A stretch of DNA of 64,000 nt from Rhodoferax ferrireducens T118 (GTDB lineage: Bacteria; Pseudomonadota; Gammaproteobacteria; Burkholderiales; Burkholderiaceae_C), in contig NC_007908.1 of NCBI RefSeq assembly GCF_000013605.1, positions 4,648,338-4,712,337 of the forward strand. Direction: 5' to 3'. The translations under genes were made by a program, and so were the position numbers. Under the pieces are notes generated by a model. That model was not told the DNA's origin and searched no databases. It was given only the letters and a program-made list of their open reading frames with translations. Positions 26,201 to 34,938 of the stretch are shown one piece after another. The stretch's first letter is position 1, and each line of letters begins with the position of its first letter.

Positions 26201-26329
26201 CCCATTGGAGCCATTGATCGTCGCGAAATGGTTGCCACATAGCAGACCTTCAAGCTATCATTTCTGAGCGTACGAATGCCGGCGAATTGAATAGCCAATC
26301 AATGACCCATGAGGCAGCCCCTTGAGCGA

Positions 26330-26533
26330 TCACTTTCTGTTTGCGGCCGCGGCGTCTTTCCGCGATTCGACCTTCAAACGCCAGGTGTCCAAGCGGTCAA
26401 TATCGCCCTTCACCTCGTCGGGGTGCGGGGCAGGTAGGTGGATGGTGGCTGCGGCGTTATCCGCCTGTGGAAGACCGACTTTCGTTGTCTTGACGAGGCC
26501 AACCGCAAGTGCATAACGCGACGGCACCTGCAC
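26330..26533 (-). CDS. Small unrecognised open frame after the acyl-CoA ligase
   Basis: A GTG-initiated 67-residue frame, 20 bp downstream of the acyl-CoA ligase gene on the same strand. Its sequence (YALAVGLVKTTKVGLPQA, ending in a charged tail) has ordinary composition but no motif I recognise. It could be the truncated last gene of the ligase operon, or noncoding. The rest of 26201-26553 holds nothing else I can identify. Confidence 0.25.
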   Translation of the reverse strand: MQVPSRYALAVGLVKTTKVGLPQADNAAATIHLPAPHPDEVKGDIDRLDTWRLKVESRKDAAAANRK

Positions 26534-26553
26534 CAGTTGTGCAGGTCAGCAGA

Positions 26554-28155
26554 TTAGACTCGGCGGTAAACCGCGTGCGAGTCCTGCTTGAACGCGTCGA
26601 TTAGAAAACGGTCCTGAGGTTTTTCAGAAGCTGTTTTTGGAATCTGGGCGAGCACCTGGATGAATCCGGGCAGGAGACTGGCGTCGAGTTTGCCCCTGCA
26701 CGATTCAAACAGCTGTTGTGGGTCAAACGTGACCGCGTTCTTAGCCACAACGGCAGCGACGACGTCTTTTTCGCCTGGCACCAAATTCGCGCTCGCAATG
26801 CCGTAGACGTAGACATCATCGACCAAGCCTGACTCGGCAATTACCTTTTCAATGAAGGTGGTGTCAATGAACTCGCCGTTCCGGCGGATGCCATTTCCCT
26901 TGCGGTAGTCGAAAAAGAGCCAACCGTTTTCGTCTTCGTGCACGACGTCACCCATATGCAACCAACCGCCGGCACATTTTTTGGTTGACGCATCAGGATT
27001 GCCGAAATACTCAACCACGAAGGGATCTCCATTGGCGTGACGAAACAACAATTCGCCTGGTACGCCACGCGGCACATCGTTGCCTAGGTCATCCACGATG
27101 CGATGTTTGAGTGTCGGAGCCACCTTTCCAATGCTGCCAACCGGTCCAGCTCCCGGGTGATTGAAACTCAAGCCCCCTTCTGCCGCACCATAAAACTCAA
27201 GAACCTGCACATTGAAGCGACGCTCGAATTCCCCCCAAATGGCCGCAGGCATGCCTGCCGAGACAACGAAACGAACCGGATTTTCGGCATCGTCGGGCTT
27301 TGGCAACTCTGCGTAGACGGCGGTGGTCATGCCACCCAATAAGGTGAAGCTGGTCGCTCCATACTTGCGGGTGATGTTCCATAGACGTGACTTGGTAAAG
27401 CGCCGTGAAAGAACACAACGCAGCTTGCAGGCCAGCGCCGCGCCGAGCGTGACGATTTGCGCATTGGCGTGCGTCAGCGATAAACCAGAGTACAGCTTGT
27501 CGTCATCGCGATACCCGAAGAGGCGCTTTGCCAACAGCGAGGTGTCGCAGTAGCGGCGGTTTGTTAGCACAATCCCCTTGGGATCTCCGGTCGTTCCTGA
27601 GGTAAAGATCAATTCCAGCGGGCTATCAGGGTCAGTGGTCAGCACCGGCAGATCGGGCGCATTCGTTGGCGCTGCAGCCACCCAATCCACAAAGCCGGGG
27701 TAGTCCGACAAGGGGCACGTGCCCTCATTGGTCGCAAAGCCCATGACCCAGCGCAGACCGGGTAGCGTGACACGCAATGGCTGCAAATTGCCTAGTGCAT
27801 AGTCCGCCACGAAGGCACCGCTGCACTGGGCGTTTTCCAACATGAAATGCAGCTTGTCGCCTTTGGCTCGTGGGTCAATTGGCACCACTACCGCACCCAC
27901 GATACTTGCCGCGACCATCGCCTCCACAAACTCGGCGTGGTTGGCCATAAGCAATGCGAAGCGGTGGCCTGGCTGCACTCCCAAATCCAGCAATACTTGC
28001 GCCATGCGACGACCATTGTCCCAAAGGTCTCGGTAGTTGCGCACCTCATCAGGGCAGACGCCAGCACCTTCGATGGTGAGGACATCGAAGTCCGGCATCT
28101 CTGCTGCACGGTTGGCGATCAGGTTGGCCAGAATATTTTCAGTAAGAGTCGTCAT
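26554..28155 (-). CDS. AMP-dependent acyl-CoA synthetase/ligase
   Basis: A 533-residue ANL-superfamily ligase that activates a carboxylic acid to its CoA ester through an acyl-AMP. The phosphate-binding loop is IFTSGTTGDPKGIVLTNRRY. Further blocks are LEFYGAAEGG (substrate/adenine site), GWLHMGDVVHEDENGWLFFDYRKGN with the AMP-ribose Asp and hinge Arg, and IPKTASEKPQDRFL near the end, where the family lysine lies. Last main gene of a minus-strand operon with a thiolase, a reductase-like protein and an acyl-CoA dehydrogenase. This looks like a beta-oxidation-type route for one particular acid. Similarity is closest to the crotonobetaine/carnitine-CoA-ligase type, judged by eye. Confidence 0.92.
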   Translation of the reverse strand: MTTLTENILANLIANRAAEMPDFDVLTIEGAGVCPDEVRNYRDLWDNGRRMAQVLLDLGVQPGHRFALLMANHAEFVEAMVAASIVGAVVVPIDPRAKGDKLHFMLENAQCSGAFVADYALGNLQPLRVTLPGLRWVMGFATNEGTCPLSDYPGFVDWVAAAPTNAPDLPVLTTDPDSPLELIFTSGTTGDPKGIVLTNRRYCDTSLLAKRLFGYRDDDKLYSGLSLTHANAQIVTLGAALACKLRCVLSRRFTKSRLWNITRKYGATSFTLLGGMTTAVYAELPKPDDAENPVRFVVSAGMPAAIWGEFERRFNVQVLEFYGAAEGGLSFNHPGAGPVGSIGKVAPTLKHRIVDDLGNDVPRGVPGELLFRHANGDPFVVEYFGNPDASTKKCAGGWLHMGDVVHEDENGWLFFDYRKGNGIRRNGEFIDTTFIEKVIAESGLVDDVYVYGIASANLVPGEKDVVAAVVAKNAVTFDPQQLFESCRGKLDASLLPGFIQVLAQIPKTASEKPQDRFLIDAFKQDSHAVYRRV

Positions 28156-28181
28156 ATCGAAATCTCTATTGGCATTGTTAA

Positions 28182-29423
28182 TCAGTGCCCCAGCAGCGTC
28201 ACGCAGGCCACGGCCTCTTCCTCGCCAGCTAGGCCCCCACCGTTCTCGGCGATGGCAATACGGGCACCATCGACCTGGCGCGCTCCGGCCTCGCCACGCA
28301 ATTGGGTCACGAGCTCAAATATCTGCCCTATGCCGGTGGCACCAATGGGGTGGCCTTTGGATTCAAGGCCGCCGGATGGGTTGATCGGAATGCGTCCGCC
28401 AATCGTGGTCTCACCCCGTTCGGCGGCAGGCCCGCCTTGGCCCATGGGCACCAAGCCCAGCAACTCGGATTGCAGGATTTCGCCAATTGCCGTGGCGTCG
28501 TGCACTTCGGCCACGCTTACGTCGTTGGGACCGATACCAGCTTGCTCGTAGACTCGGCGCGACGCAATGCGCACCAGGTGGTGCTCAAGGTCGGTCGCAC
28601 TGCGGTCACTTCCAGTCTGCAGCACATACGCCAGCACGCGGATCGCTCGCTCACGCCGGCCCTGTAATTTCTTCAGGCCCGCTTCATTGCAAACGATGGC
28701 TGCGGCGGCACCATCGCTTACCGGTGAACACATTGGCAGCGTCAAGGGGTAAGTGATGGGCGCAGCGGTCAAGATCTGCTCTATGGTGTAAGCATTGCGG
28801 TACTGAGAGTTGACGTTGTGTACCGAGTGCCCATGGTTCTTAGCCGAAACGGCGGCGAACTGGCGTAGCGTTGTGCCGTACTCGCGCATGTGCATGCGCC
28901 CCATCGCGGCGTAAATGTCCATAAACACGCTGTAGGGACTGCTGGAGACACTGCCGGGTGGTGGCTCGACGCCAGCACCCATCTGAAGCAAACGCTCCCG
29001 ACCCGCCTCTTTATCGTGCACATCCCAGGCGCCGTCAAAGGCGGCAAACATGCGGGCTTTGTCGGCAGAAAACATTTTCTCGGCACCCACCGCAAGCACA
29101 ATATCAGCATCGCCGGCCCTCACGTGGATCACCGCCATCTGGAATGCGGTACTGGCGCTGGCGCACGCATTCTCTACGTTCACCACCGGCAAGCTCTGAA
29201 GGCCCATGGCACGCAGCGCAAGTTGACCACGGATCATGTGCTGGCCATCCATATGGCCCTGCGTCGAATTGGCAAAGTAGGCCCCTTGCAGCTGCGATTT
29301 GTCGCAGCCCGCATCCGCGAGCGCGGCCTCAACCGCCAGTCGCGTGAGGTCCTTGACGCTTAAAGAGAGGTGCCTGCCGAACTGCGTCATGCCGATTCCG
29401 GCAACGTAAATGGAGTTGCTCAT
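28182..29423 (-). CDS. Thiolase-family protein (SCPx/acetyl-CoA acetyltransferase-like)
   Basis: A 413-residue thiolase-fold enzyme of the nonspecific lipid-transfer (SCPx) type. The acylated Cys is in VNVENACASASTAFQMA. The C-terminal His block reads GGLESKGHPIGATGIGQIFE, preceded by VAEVHDATAIGE with a His in the usual place. The final active-site motif is IAENGGGLAGEEEA rather than the C-x-G of classical thiolases, as common in this branch. AGGCAGGAT precedes the ATG. It sits 26 bp upstream of the acyl-CoA ligase and should split a 3-ketoacyl-CoA. Confidence 0.92.
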   Translation of the reverse strand: MSNSIYVAGIGMTQFGRHLSLSVKDLTRLAVEAALADAGCDKSQLQGAYFANSTQGHMDGQHMIRGQLALRAMGLQSLPVVNVENACASASTAFQMAVIHVRAGDADIVLAVGAEKMFSADKARMFAAFDGAWDVHDKEAGRERLLQMGAGVEPPPGSVSSSPYSVFMDIYAAMGRMHMREYGTTLRQFAAVSAKNHGHSVHNVNSQYRNAYTIEQILTAAPITYPLTLPMCSPVSDGAAAAIVCNEAGLKKLQGRRERAIRVLAYVLQTGSDRSATDLEHHLVRIASRRVYEQAGIGPNDVSVAEVHDATAIGEILQSELLGLVPMGQGGPAAERGETTIGGRIPINPSGGLESKGHPIGATGIGQIFELVTQLRGEAGARQVDGARIAIAENGGGLAGEEEAVACVTLLGH

Positions 29424-29518
29424 ATCCTGCCTTGTTGATGGCGCTTCGATTGCGCCGTGAAACTTGCGCGTTTGATGAAGCAGACCCGACTCAGGAGGTC
29501 TGCGTCATATGACGCGCT

Positions 29519-30634
29519 TTACTGTTGCGTAATCTCATAGGAGAGATAGCCTTCTTCGGCCTGGACCGCCAGCAGCTGCCGCGCGCCAAAAATGGCCGAA
29601 CCCGAGCCAAATCCCACAGCCTTGTGCTTGCCGGCCAGCACGCGCATCGCAGCTTCGGCCGCGAACACGCCTGTCTGTGCGTAAGCGCAGCTACCGCGCA
29701 GGATGACACTGACCGATTTTGTGTTGCCACGCGCCTGGCAGGACACGACGTTGCGGTGCACTTCTGGCAACTCACGAGGCGGCTCCACCTGCGTCACTTG
29801 TTTGCCAATGGCGTTGGTCACCTCTTCCTGTGCCGCAGCGTCAAGGTGCCGATGGTCCGTCTCAAATTGCTGTAGCAGCCCGAGGATGCTCATGAATATC
29901 TCCTGATTTCCCAATGAAAACAGCACCGAACAGTTCTTCACGCGCGGATCGCCTTCGTACCACACAGGCTCTCCAGCACCACCCCAAGGCAGCGCCTTGA
30001 GCACTCGGTGGATGCCTGGAACGGTGACGTCATAGGCAGTGGCCCAAGGCCACTGCACGAGCGCACCGCCTTTAAGGTAGTACATCGGCTTGGTGCACAT
30101 GCGCAGAAAAGACATGGTCGATGCCACGCTTACCTCAGAGTCGCCGTAGTACAACAGGTCCAGCGAGTCGATGCCCGGGGTTTCCAGCGCAATCTCCGCT
30201 GCCAGCGTACCCTCGGTCCACATATAGGAGTTGGCCGGACACAGTGCGAGTTCCTTCTCTGCGAAGGCTGCACCGAACTCCTTCTTCAGCCGCATGATCC
30301 AGTCGGTTTCACCCGTAGTGTCGAAATAGTGGCAACCGGCAGCCAGCGCGGCTTGCACCACTGGCAGGCCCAATTGCATGAAGGGCCCGACGATATTTAG
30401 AACTACTTTCTTGCCCTGTAGCAGCTCGATCAGCGAGGCGGTGTCGTGCTTGACGCTAACGCACTTATAGTCGTGGCCCTTGAGTTCAGGAATTTTTTCC
30501 ATTTCTGCGGCAAGGCGGGCAGCATCACGTCCTGCAGCAATGAACGGGATGCCGCGTTTGGCCAGCTTCCACGCAGTGAGCTTGCCGGTGTAGCCGCTGG
30601 CGCCATACAGCACCACTTGGTAATTGGTAGTCAT
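29519..30634 (-). CDS. Saccharopine dehydrogenase-like/trans-acting enoyl reductase family protein
   Basis: A 371-residue NAD(P)-binding protein. The N-terminal Rossmann motif is VVLYGASGYTGKLTAWKLAKR, followed by GRDAARL and VVLNIVGPFMQLGLPVVQAA, the pattern of saccharopine-dehydrogenase-like proteins such as trans-acting enoyl reductases. The CHYFDTTGETDW segment is also typical. Member of the four-gene operon. Its likely job is a redox step on the same acyl-CoA, but the annotated family name is not proof of function: these proteins do not make saccharopine in most bacteria. Confidence 0.82.
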   Translation of the reverse strand: MTTNYQVVLYGASGYTGKLTAWKLAKRGIPFIAAGRDAARLAAEMEKIPELKGHDYKCVSVKHDTASLIELLQGKKVVLNIVGPFMQLGLPVVQAALAAGCHYFDTTGETDWIMRLKKEFGAAFAEKELALCPANSYMWTEGTLAAEIALETPGIDSLDLLYYGDSEVSVASTMSFLRMCTKPMYYLKGGALVQWPWATAYDVTVPGIHRVLKALPWGGAGEPVWYEGDPRVKNCSVLFSLGNQEIFMSILGLLQQFETDHRHLDAAAQEEVTNAIGKQVTQVEPPRELPEVHRNVVSCQARGNTKSVSVILRGSCAYAQTGVFAAEAAMRVLAGKHKAVGFGSGSAIFGARQLLAVQAEEGYLSYEITQQ

Positions 30635-30676
30635 GATCTTCTATCTCCTGTCGTTGGTGTTGGAAAAGGCTTTGGG

Positions 30677-31918
30677 TTAAAGCAGGTCGGGGTTGGTGAG
30701 GCAGTAGCCACCCTTGATGGCAAGAATCTCGTTGCAGCCGTCCTCAATCAGCGAAGCACGCGCATCACGCAATATTTTCTCGACCGGGTAATCCCGTGTC
30801 AGTCCGTTAGCGCCGTGCATTTGCAGCGCTTCGCTGGCGACCTCAAAAGCAGTCTGCGTCGCGTTGACCTTGGCTGCCATGGCGGCTTGCAAGGCAAGTT
30901 GCGGCGTCTGGAAGTTGTAGTGCACGACGCGGCGCGTCAAGGCGCAGGCGGCCTCCACCTTACGGAACATGTGGAACAACCTTTGCGCGACCGATTGGTG
31001 ACGGATGATGGGCACGCCACCCGCCTTGCGCTCATGCGCATAAGCCAGCGCCAGGTCGTACGATGAGCGTGCGCAGCCCGTGAAAATTGCACCCATCAGG
31101 CCGTTTGCCATGGTGTGCACCAGATAAGTGGCCATTTGGTACTGGTCGGGGCCGGCCAGCAAGTGCTCTTTGGACAAACGCACATTGTCAAAATACACTT
31201 CACCCTGGTTCAGCGCACGTTGGCCCATCTTGTCAAGTGGCTTGCCGCGTGAAATTCCCTTCGTGTCCATGGGCACCATGACCACCGCGCCATGCTGTGT
31301 GTCTGGACCGTTGCCGGCGTCTGCTGCGGCATACAGCAGTCCAACCTGACCAATGGTGCCGTTAGACACCCAGGCCGCTTTTTGGCCGCTGATGACCAGT
31401 TCGTCGTCGGTGATCGTGACGACACAATTTGGGCGACCGTAATTGCCTTGTGGGTGAAAAATCTTGCGGTCAGGGTCCAGCGAGTCCGTGCCATGGTCCG
31501 GCTCAGTGATCAACCAGACGCCCAACTTGTCATCGCTGGCCAGGCCCCGGCAGAATGTGTTGCCCAGCATTGTGCTGATCATCGCGGGGATCATGCCGGC
31601 ACCGATGGACACGGCCAGTCCTGAGTCACCCCAACCAAGCTCCTCGAACAGAATGCACATGATGCGGGCCCGATCTGCCGGCTCCATGGCCAACAAGTTA
31701 TCGAGCCCGAAACCTAGAGCCGCAAACTGCTGGTACACCCCCCATAGGGGCGAATCTGCCGCAATCACCTGTTCTGGCGACATGCGGTCGAGTTGCTTGC
31801 CAATGGGACGCATCACCTCTTGTGCAAAGCGCCTGGCGGTTGCCTGCACTGCCGCAGCCATATCATTGAATTCGGGCTCAGCCCCTAGCGGGGTGAGTGG
31901 TACATACGCGCTGGTCAT
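30677..31918 (-). CDS. Acyl-CoA dehydrogenase
   Basis: A 413-residue acyl-CoA dehydrogenase, first gene of the minus-strand acyl-CoA operon. Blocks include GWGDSGLAVSIGAGMIPAMI, ITEPDHGTDS (FAD loop), KAAWVSNGTIG, DKMGQRALNQGEVYFDNVRL, the HERKAGGVPIIRHQSVAQRL segment and the C-terminal LTRDYPVEKILRDARASLIEDGCNEI with Glu at the catalytic position. AGGAG lies 7 bp before the ATG at 31918, which is better than the earlier 31975 start. The FAD loop and C-terminus differ from those of the dehydrogenase at 2.8 kb, so the two probably act on different substrates. Confidence 0.92.
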   Translation of the reverse strand: MTSAYVPLTPLGAEPEFNDMAAAVQATARRFAQEVMRPIGKQLDRMSPEQVIAADSPLWGVYQQFAALGFGLDNLLAMEPADRARIMCILFEELGWGDSGLAVSIGAGMIPAMISTMLGNTFCRGLASDDKLGVWLITEPDHGTDSLDPDRKIFHPQGNYGRPNCVVTITDDELVISGQKAAWVSNGTIGQVGLLYAAADAGNGPDTQHGAVVMVPMDTKGISRGKPLDKMGQRALNQGEVYFDNVRLSKEHLLAGPDQYQMATYLVHTMANGLMGAIFTGCARSSYDLALAYAHERKAGGVPIIRHQSVAQRLFHMFRKVEAACALTRRVVHYNFQTPQLALQAAMAAKVNATQTAFEVASEALQMHGANGLTRDYPVEKILRDARASLIEDGCNEILAIKGGYCLTNPDLL

Positions 31919-32050
31919 AGTCTGTCTCCTGTTGTTGATAATTTGCCGCAGTAGCGGCGTGTTTCGCTGCTTCAATCTGCAGCTCGATTCAATGCTAGGT
32001 GCCGCGCTGCGTTCCGACCATCCCCCGTAGCGGGTGTTCGATAGGTGGTC

Positions 32051-32086
32051 GATGGGGGAGGCATCGGGGGGTAGACTGGGGGAGAA
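32051..32086 (+). repeat. Three 12-bp G-rich direct repeats in a divergent promoter region
   Basis: GATGGGGGAGGC, ATCGGGGGGTAG and ACTGGGGGAGAA follow each other without gaps, so the G5 blocks recur on the same face about every 12 bp. An inverted-looking CCATCCCCCG lies near 32018-32027. The blocks resemble MalT boxes (GGGGA-K-GAGG), the operators of the regulator class encoded just to the right. They lie between the acyl-CoA operon (starting at 31918, minus) and the regulator (32138, plus). Confidence 0.6.
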
Positions 32087-32137
32087 GGGAAACCCCTATG
32101 GGCGCGTCTGGAGCTTTGCGCTAGATTGCGCAAGACT

Positions 32138-34822
32138 ATGGAAATCAATTCAAGCGACACTTTGCTGGGCACCAAGGTGAATTCCTTGCGCGCACCTCGC
32201 GGAGCAATAGATCGTGCGCGTCTGGACGTCGTGCGGGCTGCTGCTTCATTCGCACGCTTGGTCACACTTACCGCGCCGGGTGGCTTTGGAAAGACCACCC
32301 TGGCCGCCGCTTGGACGACCCACTGGCTTGCGAGCGGTCACCATTGCGCATGGCTGAGTTTGGAGCAGGATGACGACGAGCCGGTGCGTTTCATGCATGG
32401 CCTGACGCATGCGGTAGATCGTCTTGGACCAGGCGTTGGTCAATCCGCCTTGGCACTATTACAAGGCAGCGTGCTGGCCGCACCACGTGCCGTGGTCTCG
32501 CTCCTGGTGAACGACCTCGAAAAAGTGCAGGGGGAAGTCTTTGTGGTGCTGGACGATTACCAGTGGATCCACGATTCCGCCATTCACGACGCTATGGCCT
32601 TCTTGGTATCGCATGTGCCGTCGACCGTGCATCTGGTGATTACTTCTCGGGACGCACCGCCATTGATGCTGTCGCGGCTGCGTGCCCATGGTGAATGGCT
32701 CAATGTCGATGCCAACGCAATGCGTTTCGACGCAAAGGAGACGGACCATTTCCTGCGCACAGCCTGCGCACAGCCACCAACTGCAGCGCAAATTGCCCAG
32801 TTGTATGCAAGTACAGGTGGATGGGCTGCGGCCCTGCGTATCGCAGCGCTTGGGCCGGGTGGTGCAGGGGTACTTGAGGCAAGTGCTTCCGGCGCGTCGC
32901 GTGCCTTCACGCACCTAATTGAAGATCTGCTGGCAAGTATTCCAGTCGACACGGTTCGCTTCATGGCCCAAACAGCTGTGCTTGAACATCTGAACGTGGA
33001 TTTGTGCAATGCCGTGACTGCACAAGAAGACAGCGCCGAGCTTCTTGACCAGCTTGAGCAGGTTAACCAGTTGGTCGAGCCACTGGACAGCGAAGGTCGA
33101 TGGCTGCGCTACCCCCAACTGCTACGCGACTATTTGCTTGGCCCGCTCACTCAGCGACTGAAGATCGACCAACTCCAGTTGCACGGTCGTGCTGCGCAGT
33201 GGTTCGCACGCCAGTCCGCCTGGACCGATGCTGTGCGCCACGCCTTGGCAGCCGGCGACGGAACCCAGGCCATCGAATGGATGGTGCACTGCTGCATGGC
33301 ATTGGTAAAAACGGGCGATCTAATGACGCTTGTGGGTTGGCGCCGCCAGTTCCCTGCGGAGCTGTTGCGATCGCAGCCAAGCGTGCAACTGGCCGTAGCG
33401 TGGGGGCTGACTCTGGCCATGCGCTACGAGGATGCCGTGCCACTACTGGCGGAGATTGAGCGTGCGAACCCACTCATCACAGGTCACGCCGATGCACAAG
33501 CCCAATGTTTGGCAGTTCACGCCGTGGCCGCGGGGCTGCAAGACGATTCGGCTCGCGCTGGTGAACTGGCGCGCGCATGGTGCGAGCTCGGCGTGCAGGG
33601 TGATGCATGGACATTCAACGTGGTCTCCAACGTCATGCGATACGTACATTGGGTAAGCCGCGACTGGGCCGGTGTTTACGAACAGCCTTGGGAGCCCTAC
33701 TCTTTTGAAGAGGATCGGCGCAACGTCTTTTCCACCGTGTATCGCGAAGTGATTCTCGGCTATGTTGAAATGGAACAGGGGCGTCTGGGCTTGGCCGAGC
33801 GCCATGCCCGCGAGGCCTTGCGGCAGGCCGAGATGTATGCCGGCACTCAGTCGGTGTCCGCTGCTCTGGCCGCACCGTTGCTCGCCATGCTGCACTACGA
33901 GCACGATCGGCTTGAGGAGGCAGCGGCATTGTTACACCCGTTGGTCTCCCTCACAGACAACACCGCAATTCTTGAGAGCGTAATGCAGACCTACTTGGTT
34001 CTTTCCAGAATCGCGTGGATCCAAGGACAATGCGAACGCGCCTTTGAGCTGATCGGGCATGCAGAGGCTATTGGATACAACCGAGGCTGGGACAGGCTAG
34101 TAGGCGCCATGCTGATGGAACGGTTGAAGCGGCTCATTGATGAGAACCGACTTGACGAAGCCAACGCGACAGCTGTTCGTTTGGCGCGACTCGCAGCACT
34201 CAAAGCCACTTTGCCATCAGGCGTGCATACCGACTTGCTTGTTTTTCGCGACTGGGGGCATGCGTTGGTGGCATTGGCGGATCGACGTGCCAGTGAGGCC
34301 CGCATTGCGCTGAGGCGTCTCTTCGACCTTGCGAAGTCGGAGCGCAACGACTTGCGTGCCATTCAAACCGGTACTTCACTGGTGTTGGCACATATGGCGG
34401 ACGATGACCGTGATGGGGCCTTTGAGACGCTGCGCGAGGTAATACTGACAGCGCAGCGCATTGGTGTACACCGCAGCATTCTGGACGCCGGAGGCGATCT
34501 GCAGGCCCTCCTGCCACGCTTTTTGGTCAGTAGCCACTGCAATGCCGAGCTTGCCATCAGCGTTCGGCGTCTGTTGGCCGTTGACGCAAATGAAGCGGAC
34601 AAGGCCAACAAAACAGGCGTTGCCGGGACGCTCACTGAGCGCGAGCGCGACGTCCTGATGTTGGTGGCGTCAGGCCAATCCAACAAAGAAGTGGCGCGGT
34701 CGATGAACATATCCGCAGAAACGGTGAAAACGCACTTAAAAAGCATTTTCGGCAAGCTTGGAGTTCAGCAACGAGAACAGGCAGTGGTCCTAGCGCGAGC
34801 TGTTGGACTTATTGCTGAATGA
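32138..34822 (+). CDS. LuxR-family ATP-dependent (MalT/LAL-type) transcriptional activator
   Basis: An 894-residue large ATP-binding regulator of the LuxR family. The Walker A motif is LTAPGGFGKTTLAAAW near residue 50, with FVVLDDYQWI as Walker B near residue 135. A long helical repeat region (TPR-like) fills the middle, and the C-terminal LuxR helix-turn-helix reads LTERERDVLMLVASGQSNKEVA, NISAETVKTHLKSIFGKLGV. The ATG at 32138 is used; an upstream TTG would add four residues. It is divergent from the acyl-CoA operon, and G-rich repeats lie between them. It most likely activates that operon in response to its substrate or CoA ester, as MalT or AlkS do for theirs. Confidence 0.92.
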   Translation: MEINSSDTLLGTKVNSLRAPRGAIDRARLDVVRAAASFARLVTLTAPGGFGKTTLAAAWTTHWLASGHHCAWLSLEQDDDEPVRFMHGLTHAVDRLGPGVGQSALALLQGSVLAAPRAVVSLLVNDLEKVQGEVFVVLDDYQWIHDSAIHDAMAFLVSHVPSTVHLVITSRDAPPLMLSRLRAHGEWLNVDANAMRFDAKETDHFLRTACAQPPTAAQIAQLYASTGGWAAALRIAALGPGGAGVLEASASGASRAFTHLIEDLLASIPVDTVRFMAQTAVLEHLNVDLCNAVTAQEDSAELLDQLEQVNQLVEPLDSEGRWLRYPQLLRDYLLGPLTQRLKIDQLQLHGRAAQWFARQSAWTDAVRHALAAGDGTQAIEWMVHCCMALVKTGDLMTLVGWRRQFPAELLRSQPSVQLAVAWGLTLAMRYEDAVPLLAEIERANPLITGHADAQAQCLAVHAVAAGLQDDSARAGELARAWCELGVQGDAWTFNVVSNVMRYVHWVSRDWAGVYEQPWEPYSFEEDRRNVFSTVYREVILGYVEMEQGRLGLAERHAREALRQAEMYAGTQSVSAALAAPLLAMLHYEHDRLEEAAALLHPLVSLTDNTAILESVMQTYLVLSRIAWIQGQCERAFELIGHAEAIGYNRGWDRLVGAMLMERLKRLIDENRLDEANATAVRLARLAALKATLPSGVHTDLLVFRDWGHALVALADRRASEARIALRRLFDLAKSERNDLRAIQTGTSLVLAHMADDDRDGAFETLREVILTAQRIGVHRSILDAGGDLQALLPRFLVSSHCNAELAISVRRLLAVDANEADKANKTGVAGTLTERERDVLMLVASGQSNKEVARSMNISAETVKTHLKSIFGKLGVQQREQAVVLARAVGLIAE

Positions 34823-34938
34823 GATTCCAGTAAGCTGCCCCTGGCCAATACCCGGTAACAAAAGCGGACACTCGAATCGGTAGGCGCGCAAGTCTGCGGC
34901 TACCGACCAGCTCTATAAACTCATGCTTACAACCATCT

